A model generated the notes under the pieces. That model had not been told where the DNA came from. It saw nothing but the letters and a program-made list of their open reading frames with translations, and ran no database searches. Made by a program: the position numbers and the translations under genes. Positions 19,701 through 28,100 of a stretch of DNA of 44,217 bases are shown here, in pieces. The DNA comes from Verrucomicrobiota bacterium (GTDB taxonomy: Bacteria; Verrucomicrobiota; Verrucomicrobiia; Limisphaerales; CAIMTB01), in the NCBI GenBank assembly GCA_963205105.1, contig CAUJJW010000080.1, forward strand, positions 1 through 44,217, given 5' to 3'. How positions within the stretch are numbered: the stretch's first letter is position 1; the number at the start of each line of letters is the position of its first letter.

Positions 19701-20318
19701 AGCCAGCGCCACCGTGAATCGAAACTCCGTCTCACGGTTCACACTCACCCCGGTCTCCCCGTTCCGCGGGGAGGTCACCACGAAGAAATCAGCCCGCAAC
19801 GGATCCGTTCCAGCCCGCGCCTCCATCAGGTTCAGGCGCTGGTCCCCGTCCGCATCCGCAAAGGCATCCGACCCATCCAAGGCATTCAGAAAGGGCACCC
19901 GCGCCCATTCGTAGGCGTCATTCATGCCATCCCGATCCTGATCGCCGGCATTGCCCAGCTCCCATCGAGCCACCCGATAGAACGCACGTTCGCGAACCGG
20001 ACTGGCATCGGTCAGTTCCACTGCCGACACACCCGGCGCACCAGCCCCCACTGACACCGGATGACTCAGGTCGCTGAGCGTGCTGCCCCGCAGCAGGACG
20101 AAATAACTGCCTTCCCTCGCCGACACCCGGACTCGCGGCTGGCCCGCGTTGTCCCAACCCACCGACTCAATCCGCACGTCCTGGGCGCCGACCCAGGGAA
20201 TGACCGCCAAGGTTCCCAACAGGGCGAACCTCAGGAGCCAACGAGCCCGCAGGATGCTCTTCAGCCGGAACAGGCTGTGATTGCCCCAAGCCAATTGATG
20301 AAAACGCGAGAGTTCCAT
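13761..20318 (-). CDS. Giant secreted multidomain protein with five C-terminal PPC-like repeats
   Basis: 2,185 aa with an N-terminal hydrophobic export segment ending VGAQ (about 27-46). Order: a small 'FVLLRGSTLSDL...FYRVARWE' domain; Ca-binding-like DGMNDAYE/DADGD segments; an Ig-like domain (VVTSPRNGETGVSVN); a carboxypeptidase-regulatory-like module (LAGVTVTVDG...TDAEGRFEL). A Pro-rich linker merges into alternating Gly/Asp and a SDGDGVPDVVES element (about 565-700). An alpha-helical middle follows, then DGDADGLPDGAE/DSDGDGVLDGAE repeats, an LVIVD/beta-propeller-like region (about 1110-1420), and two Ig-like domains. Five tandem repeats of about 110-115 aa close the protein. It is convergent with LysR, with a 22-bp gap. 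The start lacks a visible Shine-Dalgarno sequence. A surface or extracellular structural/adhesive function is inferred; no catalytic motif is seen. Confidence 0.85.
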   Translation of the reverse strand: MELSRFHQLAWGNHSLFRLKSILRARWLLRFALLGTLAVIPWVGAQDVRIESVGWDNAGQPRVRVSAREGSYFVLLRGSTLSDLSHPVSVGAGAPGVSAVELTDASPVRERAFYRVARWELGNAGDQDRDGMNDAYEWARVPFLNALDGSDAFADADGDQRLNLMEARAGTDPLRADFFVVTSPRNGETGVSVNRETEFRFTVALAPGTEVGASNVWAEASGRRLLTRADLSGDRRTLTLFYLEPVPANARVRVSLDGTGWSDASGRDLDLDRDGQPGGVVALEYGTAGVTPVAGTAVVGRVFASEPAEDPASPGSFTNRALAGVTVTVDGAEETLRAVTDAEGRFELSPSPAGRFFVHVDGRTVVDVPAGVRWPDLAYYPFVGKAWEATAGVSNNLAGGTGEIFLPRIGSGTLRAVSATTPTTVGFPPEILASNPALAGVQMEVPPNALFADDGTRGGRVGMAPVSPDRLPEPLPPGLSFPLVITVQTDGPQNFDQPVPVSFPNLPDPVTGRVLKPGEKSALWSFDHDLGIWEIVGPMTVSADGRLLVADAGVGIRQPGWHGSNPGTGGGGPSPKPPKTGPRPPRPPRPPLSPPTPPPPPPPPGPGDGDGDGDGDGDDDGDGPSIPDFPDLPDLPFIDEPESWGELVSDVVDQLPTMGPDIFGPAVDIGKEGIEMFEDLGEVIGSSQVADSDGDGVPDVVESRDEFLNEIKEQAEDALPGLPEDSDEAASTLREWWNIWQELYGGSSRSLQRGITVGQGFDRMALGGATPPLAALPHLTELQAESADLARVAELEAAFDRYFEVLVGSNAWRNLQDGRIPLQEWLPVVTAATAAQRAGSEGGALITAAETTAVVAVGAGNLGLSFNTNLVMRFNQTLSENLRGRVLRSQGPAGSPDIVDAAEEREAVQRIVELANGEADAGFERISDRAIELAERMGPALGGFFAAYVPAETEESSVDHQFPVLLEIYPAGGQRQEQRLKTDALGKLNGLRLPARAVVVVRWLDPVSMLEAVAFFRTGEAGSGFTIPQAFWNETTSMADGDADGLPDGAERIVGTDGATADSDGDGVLDGAEVRSGTNPLDGIVLQPGIVANGETPGQAKDVVVETYDLSAFGGASTVTRLLVADGAAGVSVMEWDGAQLTHLGQLDTPGDARRVALPGSGTLIADEVGLGAYADGAGGLGILDWSDPVRPRRVHQVVPQGNTLSVTIHAGVVYAGTDAGVLIAVDLFTGAKLDELDLGYPLHDLRVQQETLWVTGPRNGKAALQSVPLEADGFLGTPGVVGVNGDVSTLLRGLRLAVGDGVASTIHGRGYSTWYITNLVVAIPAGTGATTQFGWFDLAPDGSGLGVACVGANASDDGRHDVSIYDLSDPFRTDRFVQTIETPGLASAVVLHDGLAFVADGTAGVQVVRYRALDRGTNGPRVTLTLSSGPQVVAGSRLAAAVTAVDDAAARNVQLYVDGVRVAAEAGWPFDFAVRAPTLDPAGASRRVGLQAAPGPRTLVVQARAEDTAGNVGWSAPLTVSVIPDTFPPTVTRWEPEAGRVVAGDSLIFVGFSEAMDVASLTAGAIQVLSAGTDGVWETADDVVLAGGTLSFLERGNRVFLQFPGGMAHGDYRLRISGSVRDASGNLMGGAVDSDFRVRDVDLRAGGVLEEAGRLPSVGDQDVFAFTATEGQVLFFDLLGGGGVGLRWTLTGPSGARVFSEAAFFDVGTRVMPVAGRYTLTWERTGGSEEDYQFKIWSVPATEAFDVVIGDSVRSGQPSAGAGRIESPGATDVYAFTAQAGQTVFFDLQEGGTARTRWQLKDAEGVTVFREGMFFDVGAVTLVRGGRYTLTVGAEESDHVGSYAFQLWNVPATQTFDIGIGNTISEGVPGVGAGRIETPGVRDEYRFEAVAGQVVFFDLLEGGTARIGWRLTDGEGQEIFSQGFFFDPGSVTLSRGGNYTLTVGTTNSDYLGSYSFRLIHVPAAQVFPIQVGDTVNPGLPAAGAGNLETPGAIDVYTFEATAGQVVFFDLLSGGTGRTVWELTDAEGNRVFREGFFFDPGSVTLARGGRYTLRIGNPDSDYVGEYGFRMVVVPVPEEFPISVGDTVSNDVPAAGAGRIESPGVLDRYRITVPTDQRVVFDLVSGGTGSWTWQLVDDTGAQVFREGFFFDPGTFQLLAGRTYTLTVGAANSDVTGAYSFRLIAAP
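13764..15405 (-). repeat. Five tandem PPC-like domain repeats inside the giant protein
   Basis: Each unit follows the pattern 'GDSV..G.P.AGAGRIE(S/T)PG..D.Y.F.A..GQ.VFFDL..GGT.R..W.L.D.EG..VF.EG.FFD.G...L.RGG.YTLTVG...SD..G.Y.F.L..VP'. Four internal units are clearly alike; the first (nearest 15405) is more divergent. Similar modules at secreted-protein C-termini are called bacterial pre-peptidase C-terminal domains. The near-identical FFDPGS(V)TL segments suggest recent unit duplication or homogenisation. Confidence 0.8.
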
Positions 20319-20492
20319 GGGTATCAGAATCTAGTCCTTGGCCTAAACCGCGGCGTTACTAACAGATACCGCTGCCCACCCCAAAACCTTTCAGCTCAAC
20401 CGAGGTTCTATCACTCGATCAGTCCGCTGCCGTGGCACGCCTGAATAAAGGGCTTCGTCTGGGAGGCCAACCTCTGAAGCGCAGCCAAGTCC
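20319..20492. other. Intergenic, nothing recognisable
   Basis: Sequence between the giant secreted gene's start and the PIN-domain remnant. It should hold the promoter of the leftward giant gene, but I see no convincing -35/-10 pair or Shine-Dalgarno sequence. Confidence 0.4.
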
Positions 20493-20591
20493 ATGAACGC
20501 CCGTAGGTTTATCGATACCAACATCCTGGTTTACGCCTACGACCTGGATGTACCTCCATCGCCGCGCCTCACCGCAATCCCCGACCGCTGA
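20493..20591 (+). pseudogene. PIN-domain (VapC-type) toxin remnant
   Basis: A 32-codon frame starts MNARRFIDTNILVYAYDLD, the canonical first strand and first catalytic Asp of PIN-domain ribonucleases. It then diverges into PPSPRLTAIPDR and stops. A functional PIN toxin needs about 125-140 aa with three or four acidic residues, so this is a 5' fragment. Its tail overlaps the end of the convergent DUF2891-fusion gene, suggesting deletion of the rest. No antitoxin frame is seen immediately upstream. Confidence 0.65.
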
Positions 20592-23500
20592 CCAGGTACA
20601 TGGCGAAGGTTCCCAGCCAATGGGTGCCTTCATAGTGCGCCGTGCCGATGGCGTTCAAACCGGCAGCCCGATGGGCCTCCGCCGCCGCCTTCAACGAGGC
20701 TCGCCGTCCGTCCGCGCCAGGCAGCGCCGACACGATGCCTTCCAACATCCAGGCCCGGCTCAGGTTGAGTCCATCCAAGTGCGCCAGCTTCCCATCGGAA
20801 CGATCGGGCGACACCGCGGGCTTCAGCCAGTCCACTCCCGGGTCGCGAGGCAACCCTGGCAGGAAACCGTCCAGCCATTGCGCGAACTCCGCCGGCTCCA
20901 TGACCCGTCGCATCAGGTCGGCCTCCGCCAAAATCGGTGACAGGAAGTCCTCGCCCGACGGTTCGAAGGCCAGCGGTGCGTTCTTGTCCTGCGAATAGAA
21001 TTTCCGAGCCCGGACCGCCAGAAGCCGCCCGAACGCTTCGTTCCCGGAGACGCGCGCCCAGTCCAGCATCAGGCCCAACGCAAATGCAGTCTGGGAATGT
21101 TCACCCGAGCGCACCGGATGACTGAGTTTGGGCAACCAGGCACCGACACGTCGGACCACTTCTTCCTCCAGCGGCCGGAGCGCCGCGCTCCACGCCCTGG
21201 CTTCCGGCGACTCCCATTGCCGCAGTTCGGCTCCTAATTGGAGTACCCAGGCCAGTCCGTAAGGCCTCTCGAACGAGGCGCGCCCGGGTCCGGCCAGGTA
21301 TCGGGCTTCGGCCTCCAAACGCTCCGGCGTCAGACTTCGGGCCAACGCCGCCCGGGCGTCCGCAGCCCACGGTGCGTCCGGGTGAAGGCGTGCGCCCCGG
21401 GCGATCAGCCAGTGCCCATGAACCGCGGAGTGCCAGTCGAAGCAGCCATAGAACGCCGGGGTCAACTCCCGCGGGGGTTTCACATCGGCATCGCCCTGCA
21501 ACACATGCGCGATCTTGTTGGGGTACTCCCGGTGCACGCAGTCCAACGCCATGCGCACAAAACGACCCAAGGTTTCTTCGTTGAGATCCGTGGCTGCCGA
21601 ATCTGCAGCGGCGCCCAGCGCGTGAATGGTGCTGTGAATACGCCGTTCGAAGGCCGCGCCGTTTGCGTCGCGCAACCGGCAGACGATCTCCATCCCGCGC
21701 GTCGGCGCCAGATCCGGAAGGGTCAGCGTCACGGTTTTGCCGTCCGCCGAAAGCGCGGCGGCGGTCACGCGCAGCGGACGTTCGTTGACATGTTTCGAGC
21801 CGTAATTCTTCGAGCGCAGCAGATCCCACGCCTTGACCGTGAAATTGCCCGGATCCGACGCGGTCATGGGGTCCAGCGGCTCGGTGAACGTGATGGCATA
21901 GGCGCCGGACCTTGCCTGCAGCGCCGTGGGCACGTGCAGCGGACGGCCGGTGAGCCGGACCCGATAGAAGCCGCCGTCGTCCTGCTGGTTGCCCGCCCAG
22001 GCGAACATGCCGGCGGCGTACAGCTGGCCGTTGACCGGGTGCCAGCGTCCACGCATCACACCGGTGGGAAAGCGCTCCAAAGGCAGTCGAACCACACCGC
22101 CCTGCATGCGGCCGCCCACCATTTCATGCGGGACAATGAAGATGTCGCCCGTGCCATACGACAGATTGAGCAAGGAACCTTTCAGAGGTCCCCAGGCATC
22201 GCTCGTCACCCAAAGCAGTTCGCCGGGTGAACGATCCATGTCGTTCGTCACCCAAACCACGGGCTCCTCCATGGCGTCATCGCGCTCACTCGCCGGCGCC
22301 CCATACGACCACATGTTCCCATAAAAGCCGCCCGGCTGGATGCGGTTAATCCGGTTCTTCGGAATCCAGTGCCCTTCCTGGTCGGTCACGAAAAAGGTTC
22401 CGTCCGGGTTCACGCAGACCCCGTTCGGCGCGCGAAATCCGTTCGCCAGAATCTCCGTGGTCGCACCATCCCGGCTCACCTTCAGCAACGTCCCGTGCTG
22501 CGGAATCAGGTCCGTCTTCGCGTGGCGCGCGCCCTTGCTGTAGTAAAAATTCCCGGCGGCATCGGTCTGCAAACCCATGGCGAACTCATGGAAATGTTCG
22601 GTGACCTGATGGTCGTTGTTGAAGTTCACGATCCAGTCGATTTCTTCGTCGCCGTTCAGGTCCCGCAACTGCGCGATCTGATCGCGGCAGGCGACATGAA
22701 TCACCGAGTCCACGATCTTCAGCCCGAGTGGCTGGAACAAACCCGAAACGATCCGTCGCCAACGCACGTTCCGCAAATCGCCATCGAGCCCCTTGACCAG
22801 CCACACATCGCCGTTCCAGGTGCAGAGCGCGGCAGTCTTGCCGTCCGGGAAGAAATCAAAACCACCCGGCCGCATCCAGGCATTCCACGGGTTGTCGCCC
22901 ATGTTCGGCACAGGAATGATATCCACGGCGAACGGTCCCCCGTCGTCCTGGGTCTTGCCGGCCACCGGGATTTCCCCGGCCCAGCGGGCGGGCCCACCCT
23001 GGGTCCAGCTTCGCAAATCGGGCGCTCCCATGGGCTTCTTCGCCAGAACGGCCAGCGCACCGTCGGACGCATCGTTCTCGCGGCGCGCGAGGAGCACCTG
23101 GATGCGCGCTTCCTCCGATCCCGGAGGCACCCGGAGCACATGAAAGCCGGCTTCCACTCTCAACTCGCCCGGGCTGCCGTTGGCCAACGCCACCAGCGTG
23201 TCCGCCGGCGCCAGCCGGACCAACAGATCCCGGTCGCGAGGAGCAATCTGGAACATCCGACGGATCACCAGCGGATTGGCTGCCTGTTCCAGTCCAGGCG
23301 ATTCCAGAACGCGCACCCCGCCGACGGTCGAATCGATCACCACCCGATCGCCGTTCACAAACGCTCCCCGGTAGTGGGTCCAGTCGCGCGCGAGCGGACC
23401 ATACGGCCTGCCTTCCTTATCGATTGGCCGTGGGTCAGCAAAATCCCGCGTGCCAGGCTTCGCCCACCCGGGACCGACCGGATTCACGAACAGTTTCTCG

Positions 23501-24261
23501 CCCACGATCCGGGTGTGCGTCCCGTGCGAGCCGTCGAAGGCAATGCCGCTCCAGTCCACGAAGACGTCGCCGCTCCAGGCGGCCGCGGCGCGCATGGTGT
23601 CGTGGTCATACACCATCCACACGTTGCCTCGGGAAATACCCCCGGCCCCGGGATCCAACCGGACCGCGATCCCCTTCTGCGCGATATTCCCCGGCGCCAC
23701 CTCCAGTGTCCAAAACAGCACCGGCCCGAACTGCATCCGCTTCCACTTGGGGCCGCTTTCATACTCCTCCGTCGCGCGTGAACGAACAAAGCCCTGGCCC
23801 TTGGGCAATCCCGCCAGGTAGGACTCGGTCACCGTGAAGTAGGCAGCGGGATTGTGCGGTTTCACGAAGGCTTCGCGCAGGTAATGGATCACGTCATAAC
23901 GCAATTCGGGCGTCAGCCATGGCCATGCGGGCATCTGGCCAAAGCCGGTGGTGATCGTCTTGTAGATGCTGAACGGGTCCGACCCGTTCTTGAAGGGCTC
24001 CAGCCAGAACGGCCGCGAGGTCGGGAGAGAGCCCGGCTGCGTCAGGTTGCCGTGGCAGGTGATGCAGGTCGCGTCGTAGAGCTTGCGACCTCGCTCAAAA
24101 CTCTCGTGATCCAAGCCTCGGATCAGGAGGGCGTGATCGGCTTCCGTGGCGGGATCCACCTGCCCCATCACCGACCCGGCGTGCAATAGACCCAGGAGCC
24201 ACAAAGCAAGACCCAGGAGCATGCTCAGAACACGGCTCGACGCCGGAGAAAACAGACTCAT
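20569..24261 (-). CDS. Secreted cytochrome c - DUF6797/sorbosone-dehydrogenase-like - DUF2891 fusion protein
   Basis: 1,230 aa. A signal peptide (about residues 12-33) precedes a mono-heme cytochrome c domain (ATCITCHG, Cys66-His70, with a distal GFGQMPAWPWL Met). Then comes a segment with DHDTMRAAAAW, DWSGIAFDGSHGTH and YRGAFVNGDRVVIDSTVGG, matching the DUF6797 region of planctomycetal/verrucomicrobial oxidoreductases. A beta-propeller like glucose/sorbosone dehydrogenases follows (FFPDGKTAALCTWNGDVW, APNGVCVNPDGTFFVTDQEGHW, about 440-760), then a CopC/Ig-like module (ITFTEPLDP). From about 896 to the end the sequence fits DUF2891 (FDWHSAVHGHWLI, RPYGLAWVLQL, HSQTAFALGLMLDWA, HYEGTHWLGTFAMYLV). 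Periplasmic sugar oxidation or modification is inferred; substrate unknown. The start at 24261 is chosen because it sits right before the signal peptide; the frame upstream runs into R1 repeat sequence. Confidence 0.85.
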   Translation of the reverse strand: MSLFSPASSRVLSMLLGLALWLLGLLHAGSVMGQVDPATEADHALLIRGLDHESFERGRKLYDATCITCHGNLTQPGSLPTSRPFWLEPFKNGSDPFSIYKTITTGFGQMPAWPWLTPELRYDVIHYLREAFVKPHNPAAYFTVTESYLAGLPKGQGFVRSRATEEYESGPKWKRMQFGPVLFWTLEVAPGNIAQKGIAVRLDPGAGGISRGNVWMVYDHDTMRAAAAWSGDVFVDWSGIAFDGSHGTHTRIVGEKLFVNPVGPGWAKPGTRDFADPRPIDKEGRPYGPLARDWTHYRGAFVNGDRVVIDSTVGGVRVLESPGLEQAANPLVIRRMFQIAPRDRDLLVRLAPADTLVALANGSPGELRVEAGFHVLRVPPGSEEARIQVLLARRENDASDGALAVLAKKPMGAPDLRSWTQGGPARWAGEIPVAGKTQDDGGPFAVDIIPVPNMGDNPWNAWMRPGGFDFFPDGKTAALCTWNGDVWLVKGLDGDLRNVRWRRIVSGLFQPLGLKIVDSVIHVACRDQIAQLRDLNGDEEIDWIVNFNNDHQVTEHFHEFAMGLQTDAAGNFYYSKGARHAKTDLIPQHGTLLKVSRDGATTEILANGFRAPNGVCVNPDGTFFVTDQEGHWIPKNRINRIQPGGFYGNMWSYGAPASERDDAMEEPVVWVTNDMDRSPGELLWVTSDAWGPLKGSLLNLSYGTGDIFIVPHEMVGGRMQGGVVRLPLERFPTGVMRGRWHPVNGQLYAAGMFAWAGNQQDDGGFYRVRLTGRPLHVPTALQARSGAYAITFTEPLDPMTASDPGNFTVKAWDLLRSKNYGSKHVNERPLRVTAAALSADGKTVTLTLPDLAPTRGMEIVCRLRDANGAAFERRIHSTIHALGAAADSAATDLNEETLGRFVRMALDCVHREYPNKIAHVLQGDADVKPPRELTPAFYGCFDWHSAVHGHWLIARGARLHPDAPWAADARAALARSLTPERLEAEARYLAGPGRASFERPYGLAWVLQLGAELRQWESPEARAWSAALRPLEEEVVRRVGAWLPKLSHPVRSGEHSQTAFALGLMLDWARVSGNEAFGRLLAVRARKFYSQDKNAPLAFEPSGEDFLSPILAEADLMRRVMEPAEFAQWLDGFLPGLPRDPGVDWLKPAVSPDRSDGKLAHLDGLNLSRAWMLEGIVSALPGADGRRASLKAAAEAHRAAGLNAIGTAHYEGTHWLGTFAMYLVSGRGLR

Positions 24262-24309
24262 GCCGGGAGTGTAGCGACCGACCGAAGCGCGCCCAGGATT
24301 TTGCCTTTC

Positions 24310-24890
24310 GAACAGGCCGCTTCCGTAGCGGCGGGCGTCTCGCCTGCCGTCGAGGGGGGCGTCTCGCGACTCTTCATGAACCGTGCCTCCCCTCGTACTC
24401 GTACTCCTAATCCTAATCGACCCCCCCCTCCTCCCCAGGTTCATGGCCCGTGAGCATGGCGCCAGCGCCAACGCCGCTCTCCATGAACCTTTCCGTGGCA
24501 GCGATCGCCAGGGTTGAAACGGGCTCCCTCACCCCAACCCTCTCCCGGGGGGAGAGGGTGTCGCATATCCCGCACGGCGACATGCTGGAACTCCTGCCAT
24601 CCGAGCCGTCGCGACCCGTTCCAGCCAACACCCGGCCCAACCCTTCGAAACCCGCGGGAAATATTCTCCCTCTCCCTCCGGGAGAGGGCCGGGGTGAGGG
24701 CCGCTCGCTCCACGGTTCATGGTCCCAATGCGTGTCCAATTTTTGGAAAACGTTCCTCTCCATGAACCGTGTCTCCGTAGCGGCGGGCGTCCCGCCTGCC
24801 GTAGAGGGGGGCGTCCCGCCCCCCGGAATCCCCGGTTCATGGTCGGTGCGCAGGTCGATTTCGAACAGGGCGCTCTCCATGAACCTGGCC
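24310..24890. repeat. R1 composite hairpin repeat, full copy
   Basis: Same unit order as at 3921-4400 and 9340-9870: GGCGGGCGTCTCGCC unit (about 24328-24366), CTCCATGAACC-TTTCCGTGGCAGCGAT, CTCTCCCGGGGGGAGAG (about 24540-24556), CCCTCTCCCTCCGGGAGAGGG (about 24668-24688), GGAAAACGTTCC, then a second GGCGGGCGTCCCGCC unit (about 24780-24830). A low-complexity insert with alternating 'cgtactc' and 'ctaatc' (about 24391-24420) interrupts the first unit in this copy only. Confidence 0.85.
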
Positions 24891-24949
24891 TATCGCTCCG
24901 CCAGTTCCTCCCCATCCCGAAAGCATCCCGGGTTCTGCGTTGGCTCGGC

Positions 24950-25125
24950 ATCCGCCCTGAAAGGGCGACATGAGACAGCCCTGGGTGAAACCCAGGGTTG
25001 GATGTCCAAAAAGGTCCACGCCCTGAAAGGGCGTCATGACGTCACGCCCTTTCAGTGGGAACCCTCTTCCCAGGGCCGTGCCCTGGGCTATCCCATTCCG
25101 CCCCGTCGGGGCGGGCGCCCGCTCC
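24950..25125. repeat. R3 hairpin chain (GCCCTGAAAGGGC type)
   Basis: A different repeat family made of consecutive palindromes: GCCCTGAAAGGGC (twice, about 24956 and 25021), ACCCTGGGTGAAACCCAGGG-like (about 24980-25000), an ACGCCCTTTCAG partner (about 25042), CCCAGGGCCGTGCCCTGGG (about 25070-25088) and GCCCCGTCGGGGC (about 25100-25112). The stretch separates the R1 copy from the end of the sigma-fusion gene. From memory, similar chains occur widely in Planctomycetes and Verrucomicrobia. Confidence 0.7.
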
Positions 25126-25133
25126 CCAAAACC

Positions 25134-28100
25134 TCACGGCATCGGCTGCAGGAGCACGTCCCCGAGGTCGAGCAGACCCGATTCTGCGGATTCGGGCACC
25201 AGCAGAGGCGCCATCAAGATCGTGGGAACCGTGGAGGGACCCGGTTCAACACCCGGCGGCAGCACCACCGCCTGCACACGGTACTGACCCGGTTGGATCT
25301 CACCGGATTCCCAGCGTCCATCCCCCGTGGGTTTGAGCGGAACCTGCGTCGCCTTTCCAAGCGCGGCGCGGATCTCGGGTTGCTGGGCCCAACGCTGAAG
25401 CGCGGCCGGGTCCTGCCGGATCTCCTGCGGCGGCAGGGGCCCGGGAGTGGTGATGGCAGCGAACCGGATGCCGCCCTGGATTCCCGGAGGCGGGCGCAGG
25501 CCAAGACGGACGGTCCGATCGAATTTTCCGAGCTCCACACGATGGGTCTCCCCAGGCTTCAACTCGAGCTTCCCACGAGGCCGGTCCGTCCACGAACGAC
25601 TCTCGGGTCGGCCGGAGGTCGTGGTGGGATCGAGATCGACCAGCTCAATAAGATTGAGCGGAACCGGTGGCACCACCGGGAACGTGAAACGCCCTTCCGC
25701 ATCGCTGGCAGGACGGTAGGCGTTGAAATCGAAGGCGACGGCGTTTCTGGGCAGTTCCGGGAACGCCAACATGAACTCGACGTTCGCAGCGGGCCGTCCG
25801 CCGCGGAAGATAACGCCTTCGATGCGCGCCCAGGGCTGCAGCTGGACTGTCGGGTCCTTGGCCAAGTCGGCAGGCAGCACCATGGCAAAGCCCATGGGAT
25901 GAAGAACCAGCACTCGGATCACCGCAGGGTCCGGAGACCAGCGGAACTGACCTTGAGCGTCCGTGACCTGCGGCGTGAGATTGCGTCGATCCAGCCGCCC
26001 AGGGAGCAGCATCAGTTGCACGCCCTCCGTGGCCAACCCGATATCGGCATCCGGCAAGGGACGGTGGTCGGGTCCGAGCACGGTCACTTGGATGGACTTG
26101 GACGGTTCCAGTCGGACGTCCAGCGTGACCTCGCCTTCGTCGTGGGCAACGTGGCGACTGACGAACGGGGCGTAGTCGTCGGCTTCGAACTTGAACAGGT
26201 AACCCGGGTTGGCGATGCCCCCAACCACCGCTTCCTCCAGGGCATGCCGGAAGGTGCCGCCTTCGAAGCTCACGTGGAACCGATCCAAGGTGCTCCACCG
26301 TGGCGCACCGGACGAATCCGGCCAGCCGACGGTCATTCGGAAACGAGGGATGGGCTGGTTCGAAGTGGCGTCGGTGACGGTGCCGGAAACCACCAGGGCC
26401 GGCGGCAGAACCACGACGTGTTCCTCCTCGGACGGACGCAGGGAAACGTCGCTGACACGCAGGTAGCCGCGCTTGTGGAAGTCGAACTTCAATTCCTGAT
26501 CCGGGGCGTCCCACCACACCGCCGTGCCGAGGGCGTCGGTGAGGGGACTGAACTTGGCTTGAATCGGAGGTGGGGGCGGCGTCTGGCCGGGAGCCGTCGA
26601 CATGGGGCTGGAATGGAAGGTATCCAGCCAGACGTTGGCACCCTGGACCGGGTTGCCTGAGGTATCCACCACCCGGATGCGCAACGTTCGGCCACGTTCC
26701 AGTTGGATGCGGATGGGCTTCGCATCTGGTCCGAGCTCGACATCCACGGTGGCCGGACCAAAGCCATCGGCAGTGGCGGAAACGAGATTGCCGCCTGGAC
26801 GGCAACCCGAGATCGCAAAGGTTCCATCGCGATCGGTGGCACCCTCCCGGCTGCCGGATTCGCCGACACGCCCAACCCGGACCGATGCGCCCGGAATCGG
26901 GCGATCGTCGGTGTCCACGACGATGCCCTTCACCGTGACCGCCCGGCCGAGTTGGAACACCCAGGAACCGTCACGCAGCCGAGCTTCGGCCTCCGGGACG
27001 CGATTCACGAAGACCATGGCCGACCCCACATGATCGGGATGACTGGCACTGCCGTAGAGCAGGCGCAGCATGGAGCCTGCAATGCGCTTTATGCTCCACC
27101 GGCCAGCGGCATCGGTTTCCACTTCGATCCAGGAAAATTCCTGACTCTCCGGGCCCGCTCGAGGCGTGAGGTGGGCCTCGTGATTGAAACCAACTTTCGC
27201 CCCGACAACGGGGGCACCCTCGGCATCGATCACCGTGCCGCCAATGGGCACCGCCCGTTCCAGGCGAAGGGTCCAGTTCGTCGGAATGGGAATGCCGCGG
27301 TCCGGGCGCCATTCGAGGCGCGTGTCGGCATACCCTTCCACGCGCGTGGTGAGTTGGAGCCATGTGGTCCCGGGATCGACATTCACGAGGCATTCGCCGT
27401 TCTCATCCCCCGTCAGGGTGCGCCCACCGAAACGGGCCTCGCGCCAACCCCGATACTCCAGCGGCACGTTCGGAATGGGCAGGCCGGTGTCGGCGGCAAG
27501 GAGGGTCAGGTGCAGGCGGTTGGTGTCCGTCGACGCCGCCAGGGCCGCGGGAGTGGCCGCAACGATGGCGGATTCCGCGGTCGCAGGTGCCGCGGAGGTT
27601 GCGCCCGAAGAAGGTGCGCTGCCCGGGTTGGAAAGCGCTGCGGAATCGCCGGGGACGACGGATTCCGAATCGGGCGTCGCGAAGGGAGACCAAAGCAGGG
27701 TGGCGACGGTGACCACAGCCGCCGCGCCCGCGCCGATCAGCAGCTTCGCAGGAATCGAACCCAGCCAAGCGAGGAAGCCCACCGCCGCGGGACTCGGACT
27801 GGCAGGCTGGCTGCGCGCCAGCTGATGCGCGGCGGAAGCGAGGTCGCTGCCCCAGTCGGCCGGAGCCGCCTCGATGGCTCGTTCCGCAAGCAAGCCGGCA
27901 AGGACAGCCACCGAGAGCGTGACACTGCGGCCGATCAGCAGAGCACGCAGTCGTTCGAGCGCGCGGCTGACCCGCTTCTGGGCCGTGTCATCGCTGACTC
28001 CAAGCGCTGCGCCGACCGCCCGAAGGTCGAGCCGTTCGTAAAACCGCAGGAGGAGGGCGTCGCGGTCGGCGGGGCTGAGTTCCTGGATGGCTTCGTCCAG

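Noticed and set aside
16572..20054. Long plus-strand frames (up to 689 aa) inside the giant secreted gene
   Set aside because: Antisense shadows with Arg/His/Pro-rich composition; the minus-strand reading has recognisable domains throughout.
22369..23781. Plus-strand 470-aa frame inside the cytochrome/DUF2891 gene
   Set aside because: Antisense shadow; the minus frame holds the heme motif and conserved domains.
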